A program made the position numbers and the translations under genes. From the NCBI GenBank assembly GCA_903813345.2, contig CAIIXF020000001.1, positions 1,052,001 through 1,116,000 on the forward strand: a DNA stretch of 64,000 nt, given 5' to 3'. Of this stretch, positions 56,709 through 64,000 are shown one piece after another. Below the pieces are notes generated by a model. The model saw nothing but the letters and a program-made list of their open reading frames with translations, was not told where the DNA came from and did no database searches. Source of the DNA: Owenia fusiformis (lineage: Eukaryota; Annelida; Polychaeta; Sabellida; Oweniidae). Each line of letters starts with the position of its first letter. Position 1 is the stretch's first letter.

Positions 56709-59700
56709 ATGTTAAAATATAGACGCTACTTACTCGGCTTTACTGCATTGCAAGTATGCTTTGTGTGTCTCCAAGTATTCTGGTTTTACCCCTGTGTGGT
56801 GAGTGCTCCAGAAGAAAAGCTAGGATATCGACAAAACATGCCAAGTGAAGGAAATACAAATGACATCAAACAGAAAGTTAAAGGTACAGTTGTAAGCGGA
56901 GTTTCCCTCCTAAAATACTATGCCATGTGTATCTCCCTAGTTCGCTCATACATATAACTATGATGCCATGTAAGCAATGCGCATCTCCATCGTACATGTA
57001 TGCTCATACATACTTGCATGTCATACAACTATTATACCATGTGCATCTCCCCAACACAAAGCCATGATAGGCATACACATAACTAGTTTGCAATGGGAAT
57101 CCCCATAACATATATTAATATTTTTACACCTAACAACGCCTCTTGAATCCCCCACCCCCTAGTCACATTGATAGTTTCGACCTTGCCATACACAAATTTT
57201 TTCCACGCTATACTCCCTCTAAAAACACACTTAAACGTATTAAGGTAGAGGATAGGAAAAATACATGTATTGGCTACATGCATATTAATAGTATTAATAT
57301 GATACAGATATAAACAATTTAAACATCATTATCAAAGCCGAATTAATTCAAAACGTCAATCAATATGGTTACAAAATATATATGTCAAAAAATATATATT
57401 TCTGTAGAAGTAATGCTTGTATCACTTTAATAATATATTCTCGTATTAAAGACCCATTCATTTCTTCTGCAGCGCTTCATTTTAAATTGTGCTGTAAATG
57501 CATTTGCATGTAATTATTTGAAGGTAATAATGATGTTAAACAAACTAAACAGACTGGTAAGAATCGCTATAAACCTACCTGGGAATCTTTGGAGACTCGA
57601 CCACTACCAAGCTGGTATGACAAAGGGAAGATTGGCATTTTTATACATTGGGGCGTATTCTCTGTACCTGCATTCGTTGGGGCTGGAAGTGGAGGTAAGT
57701 AGTTAAATATGAATAAGGCCTTTCAAATATTTAATAAAAATAATATTGAAGTATTTCTTACTTTGATTGTTGATGTATGCCTTGTTTTGTCAGACCATAT
57801 GTTTCTAGGCTACGCAGAATGGTTCTGGATGTACTGGAAAGGAGGCGATGAAATGAAAGACCACGTCAGACATCGGTTACCCTCAAGGAGCGTCCAGGAG
57901 TATATGAAGCGGCGATACCCACCAGATTGGGAATACACAGATTTCGCACCTCAGTTTACTGCAGAGTTTTTCGATCCTGAACACTGGGCAAGGGTTTTCA
58001 AAGCCTCAGGAGCCAAGTGAGACATAGACTAGGCTAAATAAAGTTGTACATTATATATTAATAATATCGTTGGTGTATTTTTGTGTATAGGGGTGGGCAT
58101 GAGCTATAAAACGATGCTACATAAAATTTAGATAATTCAACTTTATTCATGCTTCGGCATAATCATACTACCATGGTTACACAAGAATGATGAACCAATA
58201 TCCATTTAAAGACTTACTTCTAAAGTCGATAAGTATAGAGTAGGTTCCGATTTTCGAAATCTTAGAATCGTCCTTATTTTGGTCAATTTACAGGGTGGTC
58301 CAAAAAAAATTGGAACATTTGATAATTGAACTCAAAATCGTTATTTTTTTCTAAAATGCACCAAAATTTTACTGAGTATTGTTCAATCACTTACATATCT
58401 GATGTAAAGTTTATAGGTGCAAACAGCAAAGTTAATGCATTAAACTAGAGAATGTTTGATATGACCCCTTTTCTCCTGAATTACAATTGGGACTCAGTTT
58501 TGAAATGATTCATTCACTTTGCTGTTCGTTTGATTTTGTCCAAGCCATCTTGATTAAAAATTCAACTTGAACAAACTTCTTATATGTTTGCCTTTAAAGA
58601 TCAAATACATGATCATATTCAACATCTTTTACCCAAATTGATGGGTATCAAGCATATTTTGATGGCTATTGTTGGATATATTACTAACTGAATATTCTCC
58701 AGAAAGAGGCCAGGGCAGTCTGTTTTGACTGGTAAATGAACCCCCTCCCCTTTCTTGTTCTAATATGAATAATATTCATTGAATATATCAATATATGTAT
58801 ATCAATATCATAAATGAGTTTCCCAGAACAAAAATGGTATATTATATTATGTGTGCTTAGAGGTGGTCTGTAATAAAGCCTTGTAAATAACTCGTCAGTT
58901 TCCCCTCTACTGAAAAGTGGAAACAATGATTTTGTCAGTTTAGTAGCTGTATGGGTTATGCAATAACTCACCTCTGACATGTTCTTTCTTTCCTACTCTT
59001 AAATAAAAATAATAATTTGGGGTCTTCTTAAGTTGACAATAACAGAATAGTTTCCCAGCAAACCATAGATGTTAATACCTCATGTCAACTAAATAAGATT
59101 TTATAAAATGTGTATAGCAATCAACATGTTCATGAAAGCTTTGAAATAAAGAATACTTGAAAAAGTAGCTGCAAAATTGACAAGTGTATATTTGGGAAAA
59201 GGGGGTCATATCAAACATTGACTAGTTTAATGCATTAGCTTTGTGGTTTGCACCTATAAATTTTACATCAGAGAGATAAGTGACTGAACTATGCCCAGTA
59301 AAATTTGGGTGCATTTTAGAGGAAGAATAAAAGTTTTGTGTTCAATTAACAAATGTTCCAATTTTTTTGGGACCACCCTGTACATTTCCAAAACAATACA
59401 GTTATCATACATTCAAGCATACAAACCCGTACTTTCAAAACTTATTGGGCTTACTCTTAATTAGAAAATTCAAAGTATGCAAACAGAGTTTTTGTTCAAG
59501 TGTTCTAGATTTGATTTAGCTCCTTATTCATTGGCCCTTCTCTTTGTAGATATGTTGTTCTGACCAGCAAACATCACGACGGATTCTGCATGTGGCCGTC
59601 TAAGAAATCCTGGAACTGGAACGCAATGGACAACGGACCACACAGGGATCTAGTAGGTAAGAACAACGGGTAGACAGAACCCCTGACGTCATGCACATAT

Positions 59701-62700
59701 ACTTGCACCAAATTAAAAAGACATAAAATCATGAAGGTCGCACACCCTTGCAAATGGTACAGGCAGTGTAGTCCGCCAAAGACATATTCGTAATTTGCTG
59801 AGCTTTGAAACCTGAATGTAAACTAATTCTTAATTTGTTCATTTTATAAGGTGATCTCGGTGATGCTGTGAGAGAGGCTGGATTGAAATATGGTTTGTAT
59901 CATTCTCTTTATGAATGGTTCAACCCGTACTACCTAGATGATAAAGCAAATAACTTTAAAACACAAAGCTATGTTAGGGTGAGTATTATGTAGTTGAACA
60001 GACCCAGTAAACAATATATAAGGGCTAATGTACGGTAATTGATAATTTATTATACTACATGTTTATCAAATGATAGTACCCCATGTTAGCTTAGCATTCT
60101 TCTTTCAACAACTAACAAGAATAATATAATTCATTATTTTGAAATATTAATGAAATATGATATTTTGCATCAATTAAAACGGAACAATTCCTGATTTAAA
60201 AAATACATTTCCAGGAAAAGATGTTACCTGAGATGTACGACCTGGTGCAAAGGTATAAACCTGACATATTCTGGTCTGATGGTCACCACAAGAATAACCA
60301 TTCCTACTTTAATAGTACTCAGTTTGTTGCCTGGCTATATAATGAAAGGTAAGATTCTTCATTGATTTTCATTATTTTTTTATAGAAGGTGATTTTACAG
60401 TTTTACATGTGAAGTACAGTTTTATTTAAGACAAAGGCTGTTCATTGAAACATATACATATTTTACATAATATTCATTTTTTGTTGTGTATTTAAGCAAA
60501 ACTGCTCATTCCTGAATTTGATTTGGATGTAAGTGGCTTTACTTGCACTTGCAATAAATGGAAGTTTTTTTAATTTGGAACTGAGTTTGATGTATAAGCT
60601 AAGTGTGCCTGTTTTGTATGTTTTAATTTCAGTCTGTAAAATGCATTATTTTTGTCATTTATTTGTGTACATTTTCTAGGATAAAGAAAGCAGTTTATAC
60701 GTGTATGATTTATAATGTTGATTTTCCTGTTACAGTCCAGTGAAAGACACCGTTATTGTAAATGATAGGTGGGGCATGGATGTTGAATGCAAACATGGAG
60801 GATATCTCACTTGTTCGGATAAGTTTAATCCAGGTAATCCATGTCTATTTGAATATCCAAAATAATTTCTTACAGGTCAATACATGTAGTTCACTCAAGC
60901 TTCACCGTCCTTCATTTTCTTGCATGGCATTGAACGTTAACTTGATAGTAGATGTGTCGAGCAGCCACAGAACTATGATCAAAACATAGACAGGATAGAA
61001 ACTAACGTTAGTAAAAATCTACCATGTTATGAACTATTAGAATTGCTCTGCAGAACCTGTATCTGTATAACTATAACAACCACTATTTTGCTATTCTTCA
61101 TTATTCCTCAATAGATTCTTCAGGTTAGTTAGAAAAATGTCAAATGCTTCTTCTCAATTCTCAATTTGAATGATGAATGACAAGAAATAAAAGTTTGAGA
61201 GCAAAATTAAATTTACTTACTGAACGCCCTGTAACTGGCTACAACATTCTTTAAATTATCTTTCATTGTATGCATTACAGTACTTCATTTATCTCAGACA
61301 TAGCAGACTTTCACATGAGACCTCGTGATTTGACTTTCTTGGAATACTTCAGAATAATCGTTTGATTCCGTCTATCCCACATCATTTGAGACTGAATGCT
61401 TCTATGAAATCTTTTATGAGTACTAGTATCTACAACTATTTTTGAAGTTAGAGTATTGGCCATCAATTTTTTTCAATTTTCTCTTCAACATGTATTGTAA
61501 TGACTTCAGAATGAATGAAATGTCCCATTGGTGTTCTGGTTCTGTGATATTGGTTCTCGATTGGAGGGGCGAAGGGGGGGGGGGGGTGTTAGACACTATT
61601 TCTTTTCACGTTAGATCATGGTCTTGGAATATATACTAGGGTCTATTTTTCTTATGACAGGTTCACACTCCGAGTTTTGTTTTCTTACTTGTAGGTTTCT
61701 TTACAGTTTGGCATTTACGCTTATATATTCATTAACTAAAAATAATCACTCTATTATTAGGACATGTAATGGAGAGGAAGTGGGAGAATTGCATGACAAT
61801 AGACCAGGAGTCTTACGGTTACAGAAGAAATGCCAAAGTGAACGATTATTTTGACATTAACGGCATTCTAAAAATAGTAGCTGAAACAGTGAGGTAGTAG
61901 CACTTACGTCATTGTCTCTCACAGCAGTATCGTTGGCAGCTAATTGTTTCCTCAGCAATTCACACGCCAACATTGGCATTGCCTCCTCTCTAAAACGTCT
62001 AACATAGCCCTGGTTGCAATGGCCAATTCAATTCTCAGATTGAAATAGCAATATATAATGGTTCATCCTCATGTGGTGTCTAACATTCTACCCACATTGC
62101 AAAGTACATGTTAACAACCATTAAATTGTAATATCCTAAAATGATTAAACTGAGATTCATGTTTTAGCTGTGGGGGCAACGTTCTAATAAATATAGGACC
62201 AACTGCTGATGGTCGGATTCCTCCAGTGTTTGAAGAGCGTCTTTATCAACTTGGCGAATGGATGAATATCAATGGTGAAGGCATCTACGATACTGTGCCT
62301 TGGATACACCAAAATGATCAGTTCAATAAGGATGTTTGGTAAGGAAAAGCGTCTTTAATTGTTCAGTTCAATGAGGATGTTTGGTCGTAAGAAGCGTCCC
62401 TTAAAATTCCCTATTGACTTCGAGACTGGATTTTGACTCTCCCACATCATTATATTTTCTTGAATATTAGTCATTTGCGAATCGGTATATCTTTCTCTAC
62501 AAGTGGGTCAAATTTAACCCCCCCCCCTTCCCCCTCCAATCGAGAGTCAATATCACAATCCAGAACCAGAACATCAAGGGACATTTCATTCATACTGAAG
62601 TCATTACAATACATGTTGAAAGAACATTGAAAATTTATAAAATTGTTTGGCAAAGAAGAGCGAACCTTTTCAATCAATCGATGATTATGTTTTTAATTTA

Positions 62701-62955
62701 TTGACACTGTTTTACAGGTATACATCAAGAGACAAAACAGTCTATGCAATTACCTTAAAATGGCCTAGAAATGACATTCTAGAACTACATTCCATGAATC
62801 CCACCGCTGCCACCAAAGTATCATGGCTTGGGTTTAATGGAACTTTAAAATGGACATCCGATGGTGGGCGAGTTCTCGTCAATATGCCAACCATATCAAT
62901 GAACGATATTCCGTGTCTCTGGGCATGGGTGTTCAAATTTGAAAATACACAATAG
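56709..62955 (+). CDS. FUCA1: alpha-L-fucosidase (GH29), complete, 10 exons, 520 aa
   Basis: GH29 alpha-L-fucosidases hydrolyse terminal alpha-linked fucose from glycoproteins and glycolipids, mostly in lysosomes or as secreted enzymes. Exons: 56709-56883, 57524-57694, 57809-58016, 59550-59656, 59851-59978, 60215-60348, 60736-60833, 61761-61893, 62168-62338, 62718-62955. They sum to 1563 nt (520 aa plus TAG) with consistent phases. Visible landmarks: a hydrophobic signal segment at residues 8-33, [11 protein letters not shown] at 99, SKHHDGF at 191, the catalytic-nucleophile motif WSDG with Asp285, and the family signature KWENC at 347-351. Sequons occur at N291, N296, N306 and N482. A linker of about 40 residues rich in Lys, Asn and Gln separates the signal from the catalytic domain. 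FUCA1 and FUCA2 are equally close by eye, so the symbol is tentative. The gene is divergent from ABCG. Confidence 0.95.
58291..59380. mobile_element. 1.09-kb mariner-type element with long inverted ends in fucosidase intron 3
   Basis: The ends CAGGGTGGTCCAAAAAAAAT and its complement (ending GACCACCCTG) are flanked by TA on each side (58289-58290, 59381-59382). Inversion extends inward for over 150 bp: TTTAATGCATTA and GGTCATATCAAACATT-type blocks occur on both sides near 58440-58480 and 59200-59240. A TA target and CAGGGTG ends fit Tc1/mariner. There is no transposase, so it is non-autonomous. Confidence 0.88.
61463..62650. repeat. Inverted repeat pair flanking fucosidase exons 8 and 9
   Basis: The left arm, about 61463-61580, contains CAACATGTATTGTAATGACT, GAATGAAATGTCCC and TCTCGATTGGAGGGG. 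The right arm, about 62520-62650, is its inverted copy with few mismatches. Both carry a poly-G or poly-C run at the inner or outer edge. The arms sit in introns 7 and 9 and enclose exon 8, intron 8 and exon 9. They may be two copies of one transposon family. Confidence 0.85.
62319..62408 (+). repeat. 45-bp tandem duplication across the fucosidase exon 9 donor
   Basis: CAGTTCAATAAGGATGTTTG then GTAAGGAAAAGCGTC (from 62319) is repeated from 62364 as CAGTTCAATGAGGATGTTTG then GTCGTAAGAAGCGTC. The first copy spans the last codons of exon 9 and its donor. In the second copy the equivalent donor is changed to GTCGTA, with GTAAGA available 3 bases further on. Confidence 0.85.
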
Positions 62956-64000
62956 TACACATCGAGAAAAACCAGTAGATAAAATAGTGTCCACTTTCAA
63001 GAAGTGCCATGATCTGTTTTTACTAAAACATTCTCCAAATTTAAACAGCCAATCGCAATCTCCTTCGGGACTTATAAAATTTAAGGAGACAATATAAAGA
63101 AAGATCTGAACATCTGATCTGTTTCAACCATAAACAACCTATACAAGCCTGCTCTTGGGTCAGAAAGACGTTTCATTAAAGACGAGTTGATAGCTATTTA
63201 TTTATTTATTTATTATCTGGCAATAATTCTGGACATGTTTCTGCAGAAATTAAAAGGGAAACATTGACATGCTTTTTAAAAAAGTAAAATACTACAGGGA
63301 ACATGAAGGTATTAAATCAAATATCTAGATTTTTCAGAAAATAAAATTGGGATGACAGGGGAATGATATTGCTTCAAGCATCTTACATTTTATTTGAACT
63401 GCTTCGATTTTAAATCAAATTATCTTACATTATTATCTTGAGCAATGCATATTTATTTAAAAACGGAGAGTTTTGGGAACCCTTCTCTATTATGCAGCTA
63501 ATGGGTCCATAGTGAAACAGCATGGACAAAATGTGGATAAGTGCAAGATGACTTTCTCCTTATATTTACATTAAATCTACTGATATATTCCTAACATAAT
63601 AAGTCTTATTTAATATGCAAATATTTATATAGTTCGACACATTCATATAATATGATAAAGCTGGGTTTTATAGAATATATATTCATCCCTAGTGTTACAA
63701 GATCGACGTTAGACCTAAATAAATTGGTTCCTGCAACAACACAGACCTTTTTATCTGCACAATGATTGAATACATTATTAAAACAGGACATTAAATTGAG
63801 CCAATTCCGTGCTAAGAGCTCTAATAAGTCAATTTTTCCTTCAAAACACAACAGAACAAAGACGAGAAAGAAATTCATTATTACTCTTATCAGTTGTTAT
63901 AGAATATTAATGGTTAAACAATATTCATTTCCTTGACAAAATCAGCAAATCTCAGAAATCTAATATACATGTATCGAAGAAACATTCAAATTTGCCAAAA
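62956..64000. other. 3' flank of alpha-L-fucosidase, no gene seen
   Basis: Probably 3' UTR followed by intergenic DNA. A (TTTA)n microsatellite occurs at about 63196-63214. No homologous frame was recognised on either strand to the window's right edge. Confidence 0.5.
63340..63345 (+). terminator. Candidate polyadenylation signal of alpha-L-fucosidase
   Basis: AATAAA occurs 385 bp after the TAG stop codon. It is the clearest canonical hexamer noticed downstream, but no transcript evidence is available and AATAAA is frequent by chance in such DNA. Confidence 0.3.

Overview
The window is nuclear DNA from an animal. Its genes are split into many short exons with GT/AG introns, and most of the sequence between exons is transposons and satellites. 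The proteins (mTOR, an ABCG transporter, a tissue-type alpha-L-fucosidase) resemble their vertebrate counterparts closely. The mix of non-LTR retrotransposons and PIF/Harbinger, hAT and mariner-type elements, in AT-rich DNA, fits a marine invertebrate such as a mollusc, hemichordate, echinoderm or lancelet. The sequence alone does not fix the phylum.

Layout. (1) 66-32559, minus strand: the first 27 coding exons (1415 codons) of mTOR, from the start codon through the HEAT solenoid to the edge of the FAT domain. The kinase end lies beyond the left edge. (2) 32560-41071: the mTOR 5' flank, then a 5'-truncated LINE (36.06-39.6 kb) broken by a 140-bp Harbinger-type MITE, then a minisatellite just past the ABCG stop. 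(3) 41072-55167, minus strand: a complete 15-exon ABCG half-transporter (654 aa, all ATPase motifs intact). (4) 56709-62955, plus strand: a complete 10-exon alpha-L-fucosidase (520 aa), head to head with ABCG across about 1.5 kb. In all three genes the exon lengths and phases add up to one open frame. The three genes have no evident joint function.

Introns. mTOR intron 19 holds an intact LINE reading frame (1050 codons) and a decayed LINE. Intron 11 is almost entirely one 5.6-kb palindromic element whose terminus lies 6 nt from the splice donor. Intron 12 is mostly a 73-bp minisatellite that repeats the exon 12 donor about 45 times. Intron 13 is mostly a 402-bp hAT MITE with a perfect 8-bp target duplication. 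ABCG intron 3 holds a 4.0-kb PIF/Harbinger element with a 1.1-kb palindrome. Fucosidase intron 3 holds a 1.09-kb mariner-type element.

The most unusual pattern is that local tandem duplications copy a real splice junction in all three genes: the mTOR exon 12 donor, the ABCG exon 5 acceptor and the fucosidase exon 9 donor. I saw no prokaryotic operon, CRISPR array, viral gene or clear RNA gene. All exon boundaries were placed by eye from homology, phase and splice consensus.
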